Of a stretch of DNA of 64,000 nucleotides, positions 49,899-60,256 are shown piece after piece. Numbering within the stretch: position 1 is the stretch's first letter; the number at the start of each line of letters is the position of its first letter. Position numbers and translations under genes: made by a program. The DNA is taken from contig CM059623.1 of the NCBI GenBank assembly GCA_030435675.1, positions 2,010,012-2,074,011 of the forward strand, given 5' to 3'. Source of the DNA: Steinernema hermaphroditum (lineage: Eukaryota; Nematoda; Chromadorea; Rhabditida; Steinernematidae). The notes beneath the pieces were generated by a model. It saw only the letters and a program-made list of their open reading frames with translations, ran no database searches and was not told the origin of the DNA.

Positions 49899-50294
49899 AT
49901 GAACTCTTTCTTCTACCTTCGTTATCTTCGGCTGATTGAAATCATCCTCCTGAAAGGTGGCAACAAAATTGGTAATGAAGTGAACACTAAGGTCGTCTCG
50001 TACATGTACGAAGGCGATGTCAGCGACTTTCGACTTCGACAGGATTTACGACTATAAAAGATTATATCATTTCCACGGTGTTGGACTTATGTCCTCTGTC
50101 CTTGCTATCGTTCGATATGCAGGACCTCATTTAAATCTGAAAGTAACTTGATCACCATTTCGAACAAAAAGGAGGCCACTTACATAAAATTGAAAGAGCG
50201 TCTCGAAGGAGCGAATAGATTGTTCATTAATTTGACACCTTTTATGATCATTTCTTCGAATAACTGCATCGCTTTCGATGTGATTCCATGCTAG
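49899..50294 (+). pseudogene. Hypothetical coding remnant (two frame segments)
   Basis: A 52-codon frame 49899-50057 (MNSFFYLRYLRLIEIILLKG and on) is followed, after AG at about 50116, by a second frame to the stop at about 50294 (ESNLITISNKKEATYIKLKE and on). The second segment recurs on the minus strand at 51537-51358 with mostly conservative changes, which argues that it is or was coding. No family recognised; a clean splice donor between the segments is missing. Confidence 0.35.
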
Positions 50295-50311
50295 ACTAGA
50301 TAGCTGTAAAT
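50104..50311. repeat. About 208-bp inverted repeat, left arm
   Basis: Reverse complement of about 51340-51549 at roughly 88-90% identity by eye. The two arms flank the small secreted-protein gene 50563-50901. Confidence 0.75.
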
Positions 50312-50562
50312 AACTAACTAGGCTCTATTATCGAACAGTTGCCGGAATTTTCTTTGCCGGAAACTTTATAAACACAAGAAATCTTTAACAACAATAAATG
50401 ACAAAAACTTTACGAAGTGTAATCGTCATCGTCGTTGTAGGCTTCAGGCTTCAGGTGGGTGAGAGATGATGTGCCTGCTGCCAGCTTGCACAATCCATCC
50501 GCCATTTTTCCGCCACTTTGATCCTAAATCATGATTCTGTGTGGGATTGTTTTAAAAACCTC

Positions 50563-50901
50563 TTACTTCACAATACACTTCAAGCTTGTGCTGCGGGCGT
50601 GGCACTTGGACCTGCGGCTTCTTTTCACCCTCATGAGGACATCCGTTACCTCATCCCCACCAAATAGAGCGGAAGCAACGAGAGCCATAGCGTTGTGTCT
50701 CGGGAAATTGAAACAGGTTGAGGAGAACAGCTTTTGGAGCGATCCGCAACTGTCCTCCATTTCCTTCTCCAATTCCGGAATACGGAGGTTTTGGACAACG
50801 TCGATGAACTCGTTGATGAAATCCGAGGATTGCGACTTTATCGCATAGGAGAAAGTTAGAATAGATCCGAAGATCAACAGAAGAATTATGTGATTAGACA
50901 T
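50563..50901 (-). CDS. Small secreted cysteine-containing protein, 112 residues
   Basis: Single-exon frame with a clear signal peptide (MSNHIILLLIFGSILTFSYA), so it enters the secretory pathway. The mature part has four cysteines (near 51, 62, 100 and 109) and a helical middle (DFINEFIDVVQNLRIPELEK). It ends with a basic stretch (RVKRSRRSKC) that resembles a proprotein-convertase site. A TATATAA at 50964-50970 (minus strand) lies about 63 nt upstream. Function unknown; secreted peptides of this style in nematodes include hormones, immune effectors and host-directed products. It sits between two long inverted repeats, which may have carried it. Confidence 0.55.
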   Translation of the reverse strand: MSNHIILLLIFGSILTFSYAIKSQSSDFINEFIDVVQNLRIPELEKEMEDSCGSLQKLFSSTCFNFPRHNAMALVASALFGGDEVTDVLMRVKRSRRSKCHARSTSLKCIVK

Positions 50902-51339
50902 CTGGGAGGTTGGCGGACGGCGAGCTGCGATGACCTACTGTTTAAGCTCAGGAAGCGTACTGCTTATATACCAGCCGTTCCAGGTTGTTTAGTCGTCAAA
51001 AAGTGGTTTCCAAAGTAAGAAGCGCACAAGCACACACAAGAAAATTCCGGCAACGCTTCCCTCATTCCGACAACTGTTTGATAATAGAGCCACTAACTAA
51101 CCGGAAGGTGCAACTTGCAGAGACAGAGCTCCTCCTTGCCCGCTCCGATACGTTAAATCGTTTGAAGATCCCCCATGTTACGAGGGAAGGGACCACCGAG
51201 GCCCCATGGCGATCGCCAGGTTGGCGCCAGCGACGGCAACTGGCCTTCCAGAGGCGGCAGATACTGAAAGCTCCGGAAACGCGCGGCGGTTTCTGGGCTC
51301 AGATATGGCAGCGCCACTGGAGATCACTAATCCAATGAT

Positions 51340-51549
51340 GATTTACAGCTATCTAGTCTAGCATGGCATCACATCGAAAACGATGCAGTTATTCGAAGAA
51401 ATGATCATAAAAGGTGTCAAACTAATGAACAATCTATTCGCTTGTTCGAGACGCTCTTTCAATTTTATGTAAGTGGCCCAGTTTTTGTTCGAAATGGTGA
51501 TCAAGTTACTTTCAGATTTAAATGAGGTCCTGCATATCGAACGATAGCA
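51340..51549. repeat. About 208-bp inverted repeat, right arm
   Basis: Counterpart of 50104-50311. On its minus strand it encodes the same peptide segment as the left arm on its plus strand. Confidence 0.75.
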
Positions 51550-51826
51550 TGGGGGATCTTCAAAGATGGTCTTCCGCATCGTGAGAGGACACTGTGCTAA
51601 ACATGTTATTGGCGAGTGATGAAGACAGGAGCGTGATGATGAGTAGGACCCGAGAGAACAAATGCAGCCCAGATAACCCTTCTACAAGGGACTTTGACAT
51701 ACCAGACGCATACAAGACCTATACTATGGACAGCGTCGAGGAACAGTCCCTCATGGGGGACAGCCGCGACGAAGACCAAGATGCTCACTCCCGTGTGCTA
51801 ATCTTCGGCCGTGAGAAAAACATGAA

Positions 51827-52936
51827 TTGGGCAAGCGAGATGATCCATGTAGCCGGGTGCGCCGCCCGGCTACGCACCTAGCCCCGAACTGCTATAAGAA
51901 CTGCTACATCCTGGTGGCTATCGACGCCTTCAGCAAGTATGCCACAGCGGTGGCATTGCCGAATCAGATGGAGAGGACAGTGGCTGAAGCACTCGTCAAT
52001 GAAGTGTTCCTTATCCATTCTATTCCGGAGACAATCACGACTGATTGTGAGACACAGTTCTGCAGCGAGCTGTTCCAAGAACTCTGTCACCTGCTAGGAA
52101 CGAAGCACATTCGGACCACCCCGTATCATCCGCAAGCGAACGGCCAGGTGGAACGCTTCAACAAGCCCTTAGCGGATATGCTAGCGAGTTTCGCAGGGGA
52201 AGGAAAAGCCGATTGGGATAGGTATCTAAAACCGGCGTGTTTTGCGTATAACACCTCTGTTAACGCCACAACCCAACAGATTCCCTTCTTTCTTACCTTC
52301 GGACGGGAACCTCGACTTCCGATTGACGGGGATTGGCAGACGAAAGGAGTCGACACTCTTCACGGAACAGAGTACCAAGCGGTACTGACGGATCGTCTGC
52401 AATGCGCTTGGGACGCCACAAGGAAGGCCATCAAGGAATCACAGGAGCTAAACAAGGCTTATATCGACCAGAAACAAGCCTCAAGAACCCACAAGCTCAC
52501 AGTAGGAGATCTTGTCCTCCTAAGAATTCCGACGCGGCAGAACAAGCTGGCGAACCGCTTCAAAGGACACTGGATCGTCCAGAAGCACGGCGCAAGCCTA
52601 GTCCTATCGGATCTGCAAGGGAAAAATTCGACCCGCACTCACTTGGATCGCGTCAAGAAATTTTACGAACCAATGATGCTACCACTTCGACAAGGAGACA
52701 GCAATCGGATTCAAGATTGGACGGAACGACCAGCCGTTGAACAGGCAGACGACGATGGCGACTCGGATCTCGGAATTCAGGATGTCGCGAGGATTAACGC
52801 ACTACAGATTAGAGCGAATGAGATAAAGGAGAAGAGGACACATATGAGGGATCGACGTCGAAGAATCGATCGTTGTCCCCCCTCGAGTTATACGCCGAGG
52901 CGTGGGACCAAGGGAGACCAGAAGACTGTACCATAG
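51827..52936 (+). mobile_element. Integrase end of a Ty3/gypsy-type LTR retrotransposon pol
   Basis: A frame of up to 369 codons. It holds the DDE integrase core: first aspartate in ILVAIDAFSKY, second in TITTDCETQF, glutamate in HPQANGQVERFN. A chromo/GPY-like C-terminal module follows (KLTVGDLVLLRIP, then RFKGHWIV). Protease, reverse transcriptase, RNase H and the integrase zinc finger are absent; homology starts abruptly near 51885, so the element is 5'-truncated. The catalytic triad is intact but the element cannot be autonomous. The acidic tail after 52700 continues into the ORFs downstream. Confidence 0.85.
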
Positions 52937-53010
52937 CCCCAATCTCATCTCTAAGCATATTATATCCCTTCCAACTTATCTCATTTCCCACTCCACAATT
53001 TTAATAATGT

Positions 53011-54096
53011 TTGTATTGTATCATACTCTCAGCCCGGAAAGGACATCGACGAGGACGACCTCGGTCCCCTGGTGTGGGAATCGGACCCGTCCGAGGATAC
53101 CAGCGAAGAGGAGTCCGAACCAGAGACTCAGGAAACCGAAGAGGAGGAATGCCGCCTGCAATCTCGATTGAGCGCCACGGCCACGCTCCGCCAGGCGAAC
53201 GAAGGAAGGAAGATCCACAATACCATTCGAGGAGACGCGAGGAGACCACTGCCATGGAGAGAATCAACACCCCCGATGCCTCGAAGGAAGCCGAGGAGGA
53301 ACTCCTCGCATTCTCGGAGTGGGAATCAGAGAACGACGAGCAGGAGCCCGACGGAGAACCTTCTGGAAAAGACCTCACCAAGGAAGAGCAGTACGAGAAA
53401 CTTATGGAAAGGAGACGTATGTGTGTCCTCGCGGAGGAAATGGAAATGTACGAGGAGCGCAGAAAGAGGAGCGACCGATGGGAACGAAAGACAGGGAAAA
53501 CGGCGGCACCAATTGAGCTACCAAAATCAATCCAGGACATGTTAGCTCAGAAGAGGAAAGTCGAGGAGGACCTGGAAGCGGCTCGACATCAGAGCGACAA
53601 GAAGGAGGAAGCCCTCCAGGCGCCGACGGCGCAGAGGGATCGCCTCCGGGAACGGCTCGAGAAAGCGGAAAAGGAGATGCACCGGCTGAAGGATCGTCTT
53701 GGCCTGAGAGAAGAAGAAAAGAGGAACTTCCTTCGACAACAGACATGGCTCGAGGAACAATTGGAAGACGCCAATCGGCGCTTGCAGAATGGCCACGAGC
53801 AGTTGGTTCAGATCCTGCAAGATAAGAACAATGAGAAGGAGAATCGTCGCTCGACGGGAACCCACGAGGAAGTTCAAGAAGCGAGGAGAAAACTTCGTCG
53901 ACTGGAAGAGAAGTTGACCGAGACGGAAGAGGCCCGGAAACGGGCGATAGTCCAGAACATTCACTTACAGAAGCTCCTGGCCAGTAGATCGACTGCGCCA
54001 GCCCGAGTTGACCGTCAGGAGACGGTCCGCCAGGAGAGGGGGAAAGTTGTAGGCGGGAGGTCAGCGCGGCTGACCTCGCCGCCTTCCCCAGAATGA
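53011..54096 (+). mobile_element. Coiled-coil ORF behind the integrase (retroelement accessory ORF)
   Basis: Long frame whose second half (from about 53520) is a continuous heptad coiled coil (LRERLEKAEKEMHRLKDRLG and on). The first half is better read from the ATG at 53251 (MERINTPDASKEAEEELLAF). An alternative frame opened by an acceptor TACTCTCAG at about 53033 is strongly acidic (SEDTSEEESEPETQETEEEE). Position after integrase suggests a third ORF or a gag-like ORF expressed by splicing. The family is not recognised. Base composition is GC-richer than the flanks. Confidence 0.5.
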
Positions 54097-54313
54097 AGGG
54101 TCCTGGCCCGCCGTTCTGACGGCGACGGTCGCGTCCCCGCGCCGCTCCCCTCTCCCCTTGTAACCCTCGTCTCTGTCTGTTTAATGCTACCTGTACTTTC
54201 TGTGTTCTCCCTGAATAAAAGGGATTATTAGATGACTGTCTCTTCGTGTCACCATTAGGGCTCTCTCCTCAGCAACAACCATCGGATCGGAACTCGGAGT
54301 CGAGGCCCCGCTA
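54094..54313 (+). repeat. Possible 3' LTR remnant with poly(A) signal
   Basis: After the coiled-coil stop codon comes a pyrimidine-rich stretch, AATAAA at 54213-54218 and an end CCCCGCTACA. Limits TG...CA are compatible with an LTR, but no second copy is in the window, so this stays tentative. Confidence 0.3.
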
Positions 54314-54973
54314 CACCGCCGATTGGTAGAGGACCTTCGCCAATACGAGGAGAGTAGGAGGTTGAAAGAAGAGGCGGAGGACCGCGACGGAAGAACCCGC
54401 GCTCCGGTGCAGCCTTCCTTCTCATTGGTAAAGGCCTACCGGGAATCGACGAGTTGGGAGAAAGAAGTGAAGAAGAAGGATAAGGAGCTCCGCAACGCGC
54501 TCAAGGAAAACGCCCGTCTGAGGCGGGAACGCTCCAAAAGCCCGGAGGTTTCCGGCCTCTTCGAAGCCCGGATGGGATTCCTCACCACCCGGCCGGAGAG
54601 GTGCCGAAAGAACCTCGCGGACGCGAGGTCAGACCTCACGAACCTAAGGCGGGGCCAGAAGAACGCCAAGGACCAGCGCATCGAGGACCTGGAGGAACGG
54701 CTCAACGAGGAGACCGTCAAGCGCCGAAGAGCGGTCCGACGGAGCGAGGAGCCTTGCCGCGCTGGACCATCTCGAAGATCCACAGTTTCATTCGATGGAG
54801 TCCGCGTCCATGATTATAATTCGCTCTGTAAAAGACCAGTTCGTCGATCTCGAGAACCGTTCCATAATGCTCTGAGCCTGGTTGCTGGTGACTCATTGGA
54901 TGTCTTGAACACTGTATGTCTTCTGGGCATTGATGAGTCCATGGTGAACACACTCTTCCATCTTCGGCTATGA
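54260..54973 (+). mobile_element. Second coiled-coil ORF, retroelement-like
   Basis: Opens after an acceptor-like CTCTCCTCAG at 54271 and continues with EAPLHRRLVEDLRQYEESRR, then charged heptad-rich sequence (KEVKKKDKELRNALKENARL). It resembles the ORF at 53011-54096 in style and may derive from a related element or be its spliced continuation. The last 60 codons look random. No domain recognised. Confidence 0.4.
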
Positions 54974-55531
54974 ATTACGTATCACAGAGGGCAATGGGCA
55001 AGCCACCGATCACGGTGTAGGGCGCCAGTTCACTGTACTTAACAACGCGCCCATCGGTTATGCCCTGGGAGTAAACTTTGCGAAATTATGGCATGTTTAT
55101 GTCATCGGTTCATCGTGTTTATATCATCATAGAGGTTGTTCACATGGCGAGGTTGCAGATTTTGAGGTTCCCTTATAAAAGGACCGAGGACACCACATCG
55201 TGTAGTTGAAATAGAAGATGTAGGGGGCCTTCCAGAGGAAGCCCAAGATAGGGCCACACTGTAGCATATCAAGGTTTCAACATTTGGTGATCTTTACTAC
55301 TACTAAAGTGCAAAAGTTTGAACCCTGGGTCACAACAAACAAAAGTTCTCAAGGAGTACGCCGGTGGCGACCATGTAGCATCACACCGTAGTAGCCGATT
55401 TTCGGCGCTTAGCACGCATTAGAGCCGGGGACCAAACTACAACCAGAAATCTTATCAGATCTACCGGGAGAAACATGACCTCCCAGGTCCATACACATGT
55501 ACTTTTAGTTCTTCCACACAATAAACAATGT

Positions 55532-56154
55532 TTATTTTGTTTTGAATCGAGTTCCTTCCAAATACTGGTTCCACAGAGGCTGGTCCTCCGTTTCAGGACA
55601 GTCCGTGGGTTCCCTCGACCTCGATTTGAGCTTCTTGTCGCAGAATCCACACGTTTTCTGACATACTCGGAAGGCCAAGGGTGCGCTGGATCCAGAACAG
55701 GTTGACTCCCCACGGGTCCAAGGCTCCAGCTGAAGGGACCTACTTGACCCCCAGAGGAGTGGCACCTACTCGGTGGAGGAAGCGGAGGCAGAAGTCCCTC
55801 CCATGGCGGTCGAAACAATGGCGACTTCTGGTTCCCGCCGCAAAGAAGGGTCGTCGTTCCCACATGTCCCGCACGTCGTTCCCACATGTCCCGCAGCACT
55901 GAATCATCCCGAATTCGGCGTCCGAGGCGCATTTCCTTTGGAAGGCGACCGGGCGGCGGCGCCGGATCTCGGCGCACGTCGCGTTCCCTATGGTGTCCCA
56001 GCAGCACGGCATCGTCTCCGTCCGAAAGCTCTCCTCGCAGGGCAGCCCTGAATCGTCGTCTATCTTAGTCAGGAAGTGAAAGGGCCGTCGACGGCGGCCC
56101 TTTCACACTCACCGCCGAGCAGAGCGACGACATCAAAAACAGAGCCGTCTTCAT
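55532..56154 (-). CDS. Secreted protein with two ShKT domains
   Basis: Three exons, 56154-56113, 56063-55770 and 55729-55532, close in frame to 177 residues. The first exon encodes the start of a signal peptide (MKTALFLMSSLCSA). The first ShKT-like unit has CWDTIGNATC, then KCASDAEFGMIQCCGTCG. The second has HCFDRHGRDFCLRF, then STC and RVCQKTCGFC. Each carries six cysteines for three disulfides. Such ShKT proteins are abundant in nematodes and act outside the cell, for example in cuticle or defence; the domain is named after a sea-anemone peptide and does not by itself imply toxicity. Intron 1 (49 nt) ends in AAG rather than CAG, chosen because it restores the frame, and contains a 12-bp perfect hairpin. 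A poly(A) signal overlaps the stop codon (55531-55536). Confidence 0.72.
56076..56106. repeat. 12-bp perfect palindrome within a 49-nt intron
   Basis: GTGAAAGGGCCG (56076-56087) and CGGCCCTTTCAC (56095-56106) pair around a 7-nt loop. The hairpin fills most of intron 1 of the ShKT gene and would bring its splice sites close together. Confidence 0.85.
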
Positions 56155-56777
56155 GGCGATTCCAAATGGCGCCCGCGTCGCTTTGCTCCTTTTAAAGATT
56201 CTTTGTGCTGGCTTCGCCTCTGACACTCGCTGACATCTCGTGGTTACACATCCCCGCTTTGTTCGTTTTTCGTTTCGGCAAATAGAGACGTCCGCTCTCT
56301 AAAGATTGGACCACTTCCCCTCAGGTCCACCCCTCGGAACTGCCTCTTTCACCCTCAGATGAAAACTTGTCAACTTGTGTTATTCACTTGTCACTTGTCA
56401 TCGAGCGCTCAAACACTAAAAACGTATTAGATGTTGTGTCGTCGCAGGTGTGCACGCACCGAATTCCTCTAAAGGCGTCGCGGTACCTGGATAATCGTCG
56501 AGTTCCTTATCGCTCCACGTCGCGTGCCCATAGTGGAGACGCAAACTGGTGCCGCCGCAATCTTGGCCGAATTCTTCGACCATCGATCGCCCTGCGAGAC
56601 ACTTATCTTATCTCCCGCGCACCTCTAAACACCGTCTCGACGTGACTCCGGCCTCTGGAAGGCCTCATATAGACGGGGAGGAGTCCAGACGGAGGTGGAA
56701 CCGCAACTCGTTTTTCTGTTTTTGTTATCTTCGGATTCTAATCAGTCAGAACCGTCTTGTTTACAGGATAGGTAGGG

Positions 56778-58371
56778 ATGACTTCCATCGTCTCGTCGTC
56801 CTCTGCCATGCCAGTCAACGCCGAAAACAAGATCGAGACGACCAAATTCGGCGTGGACTTCGTCCTCGAGCACATGCGGAGGGTGTCCGGAAACGCGGAC
56901 CTTCGCGCAGAGAACCTGGATGGAATCGGCGTCGTCGTGAGTCCCTCCAAGGCGTTCTGAGGGTCCCGCTGCGTTTTAGGACATCACTGGGGGCTCCGCC
57001 TTCTTCGCCCGCGTCCTCAGGGTCTCCTTCCAGTGGAACGACTCCCAAATCGAGCCGAAGAGTGTCGTCCTCAAGGTGAGTGCCGGCTTCTCTTTCGAGG
57101 ACCCGATTCTGCCTAGATTCCCACCGGAATCCCGGACGACTTGTTCGGCCCTGACGGATTCCCCGAGTTTCTGAGTGACCTAGTAAGCCGTGTGCAGTGG
57201 CTGCCCTTTTAGTTCTAACGCCACAGCTTCCCTAACCCCTTCCCATCTTGCCCAGTTCCCTTAATGTTAGCCCGTTTAAGGTTCCTCGAGTGAAGACGAT
57301 CGCCTCCACGGTCCAGAGCGAGGAGGAGACGAAAAAGATCGAGGACAGCGACCATGTCTACCTGGCTATAGCGCATACGGTAGACCTTCATCTCCTTACA
57401 GTACCCATCCGCTTTCAGAGAGAAGTTCAGTTCTACAAGGACTTCGCGAATCGGGCCAACGGCCTTCGACTCCCGGTCTTCTACTACGGCTTCGAGTACA
57501 GTAGGAGCCACGACAGGGGCGTGCTCATCATGGAGGACCTCAGCCGCTTCTCCACCACCGTAAACATCCTCCCCGGCCTCAACAACGCCCAAATCGAGGC
57601 GCTCATCGACGAGCTGGCTCGCCTGGCGACACTCTCCTGGAGCGATCGATCCTGGGTGGCGCCGATGATCGAGAACCCGGCGGAGGACCAGGAGGAGTTC
57701 CTCCAGCAGATGAGAAACATCTCCCTCGAGCTGCAGAAGCTCGACGCCCGCTTCGAGTCCCTCCTGGAGAAGATGGCGCCCCTCTACACCAGCGGCCACA
57801 TGAAAATGTCCAGCTACAAGGAGGACAAGTACGGTAGGTCACTGTAAGCTCTAGAAGATCCGGACCCCCGTCTCCTAGGCTTCCCGGCGGCGCTCGTCCA
57901 CGGCGACCTCTGGACGCCCAACGTCCTCTGGAGACTCGACGAGAACGGCGAAGTGAGCAGCGAACTCGGCGCCGTCATCGACTGGCAGTCCGTCCACGCA
58001 GGTGAGCCGGAAGACGAGCTTTCCTGATCGTCGCTTCAGGGAATCCCCTCGAGGACTTCGGCCGACTCCTGGTGCTCAACACGACCTCCGCCTACCGGAG
58101 GGCGAACCACGACCGTCTCCTCCAGCTCTACATCGCCAAGCTGAGGGAGTACGGTGACGGAGAGTCGCCGATCCATGAGAGAAACATAGAGCAGGCCTAC
58201 AAGGCCGCAATGCCTTTCGTGACAATGTTCATCGGCTTCGGCGTGCCCATGTACTGCAATATGCCCTCCGTGGTGCGACAGGACCCCGAGCACAAGGGCG
58301 CCGACACCGTCGAAATTCTCGACAGGACCTTATGCTTCTTCGAGGAGGTCATCGAAGCCTATGGGTTGTAG
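56778..58371 (+). CDS. CHK/DUF1679 kinase-like protein (aminoglycoside-phosphotransferase fold)
   Basis: Seven exons give 421 residues: 56778-56936, 56980-57075, 57117-57182, 57281-57355, 57419-57833, 57879-58001, 58040-58371. The N-lobe has DITGGSAFFARVLRVSF and SVVLKIP with the ATP-binding lysine. REVQFYKDF marks the second block. The C-lobe has LVHGDLWTPNVLW (catalytic HGD and metal-binding N) and VIDWQSVHAGNPLEDFGRLL. This is the CHK family, typical of nematodes and arthropods, whose insect members phosphorylate ecdysteroids; substrates in nematodes are mostly unknown. Catalytic residues are intact. TTGTTTACAG 12 nt before the ATG suggests a trans-splice or intron acceptor. Limits of exon 4 (acceptor TTTAAG) and the 63-nt in-frame intron 57356-57418 are less certain. 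Poly(A) signal at 58414-58419. Confidence 0.82.
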
Positions 58372-58468
58372 AATAAGGCCGTCCCTTGTATGTCTTCTGG
58401 TCCCACCGCGAGAAATAAACTGAACACCACAGATTACGGTCTCTAGCAAGCGTTTATTAATGTAGAAG

Positions 58469-59400
58469 TCAGCCACTGGAAGGCACGTCTTTTTTCACCC
58501 GTTTCCTCGCACACCCTCTGCACGCGCTCCTTCTTCGATTGTCGGCGCCGAAGGAGAGCTTCTTCCCGCAGAACTCGCACTTCCTCCGTGCCTTCACGTA
58601 CTCCACCAGGTGGAGCGTCAACGCCGGGGCCCCTCGAAGCCTCTTCAGGCAGATGTAGCAGGAACGCTTCCCGTGCCATTTCCGACGGAATCGACGAAGT
58701 GGCCGGAAGAAGGCCCGCTGCTCTCCCGAGGCCGTCTCCACGGTGTAGAACGTCGGATTGTGGAGCGACTCGGAGGCGTCGCCGTTGGAGTTGGCGAAGA
58801 CGATCTGTTGGTCTCCTTCTACGACGTAGGTCAACGCCTGGTCCATGGCCGTTATCACCTCTGGAAGCGGGTCTCTACTGCTTTTGGGTGCGGAATAGGT
58901 GGACAAACCCCAGAGCTCATTGATGACCGCTTCCCACACCTGGTGTCCTTCGAAGTGCTCTTCTCCGCTGGCGTCATGGGCGATGGCTGAAGGGGCAGTT
59001 TCAACGCAGTCTTCCAGGGGGTCCTACTGCAGAGGGAGCGCGTCTGGGAGGTGCTCCACTTCCTCGGGGGCGATCGTCAGCGGACTGCAGCCAAAGTGGT
59101 GCCCCGATAAGGGATGGTGCCTCTCCCTTGCTGAGGAGGACGACCTTCACGTGGGGTTCGGGCGCCGTGAGGTGGATGGTCCGCACGATGTTCTTCTGAC
59201 GAGCTGCAAGAAGGGACTACGGTAGCCACGGAGGACAACCTACTCCCGACTTTCGCCTGAAAGAACTATGGCCTTTGGCCGGTGCCATCGGACGACTTCC
59301 TGTTCAGGGAGAACTCGTAGAACTGCTGCGGGTTCGTGGGGATCGGCAGGATGACGACGGGGTGAGTCTGCTTGCCCTAGAGCCAGAGTTTTTCACAATC
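58469..59400 (-). pseudogene. Cysteine-rich zinc-finger-like gene, probably disrupted
   Basis: The 3' exon (from about 59080 down to the stop at 58469) encodes a basic C-terminal region with paired cysteines: SCYICLKRL, RKCEFCGKK and SACRGCARKR, likely one or two zinc-binding units. AATAAA lies only 10 nt past the stop (58453-58458, minus strand), convergent with the CHK gene. Reading upstream in the same frame, good protein sequence (DPLEDCVETAPSAIAHDASG) is preceded by a TAG at 59024-59026 and then again by protein-like sequence (PLTIAPEEVEHLPDALPLQ). Further upstream segments (THPVVILPIPTNPQQFYEF; VRTIHLTAPEPHVKVVLL) are coding-like, but no clean splice path joins them. Either a decaying gene or a structure I cannot resolve. 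No family recognised. Confidence 0.5.
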
Positions 59401-59599
59401 GCCCAGCAAACGACCCACCTTCACTTTGTAATTGGAATCCCTGATTAACGACAGTGACCTGGCAAGAGAGCCGAGCTCTCTGTTCTCTTGTTGTTGTTCG
59501 TCAGGTTTCAAAGGCTTTCCTACAGTATGCAACTTTAATCAATTGCGTTCGTGTGACTTTATTTTTCGCGAAAAATCGTTATCTGACCCTATTGTAAGT

Positions 59600-60050
59600 G
59601 ATTTGCAACTGAGAGATTTTTGACGACAATTGGTGAATATGAAGCCTATCGTCAAAACATTACATTTTTGACTTCCTGATGGTTCAATCTAAAAAAAGAA
59701 TGTAGCGACAACTGGATAGTTGCCTATTGTTGCGAAAGTGGACAGTGTAAGCCAGAGAATCTAGTTATTTATAGATTATTAAACTTATTTTTGCAATTTA
59801 ACCGGAGGGAACATAATTTCCAATTACGTGTAATTTCTAAGAAACACCAAAACGTGCTAGATTTTAAAAAAGAAGACATTGAAGAAGGTCGATTTTTGCG
59901 TTTGACGTACCGTGCTCCTTCAACCCTGAAGTTTACCGATTATAAATAAACACTCATACTCATCTATACTTATAGAAAGGAATCACAGAGGCGATCTGCC
60001 TACCTATAGCTCTTTGGCGTTCGACAGAATTGTTATAAGACAAGTAGGTT
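59600..60050. repeat. AT-rich duplicated element, copy 1 (uninterrupted)
   Basis: From GCAACTGAGAGATTTTTG to TATAAGACAAGTAG, matching 60257-60640 plus 61216-61290. It is non-coding and contains ACCGATTATAAATAAACACT near its end. Confidence 0.8.
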
Positions 60051-60256
60051 AGTAAGTTGATAAATGCATATTGTTTTGTTTATATTTTTGCAGCTGTGTG
60101 ATATACAGACGGCATCTTCGTCCTGATTTTCGTCCGTGTTTTGCCTCAGATGTTTAAATAAACCTGATTATTTTGTGGTTTGAACGTTGATGACTTCTTA
60201 AGAAAGTGACCTTTTTATCGACGACGAAGATATAAGGGGTTTGACAAAGATTGACA

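Noticed and set aside
53001..53964. Long serine- and leucine-rich minus-strand frames
   Set aside because: Antisense shadows of the coiled-coil ORF.
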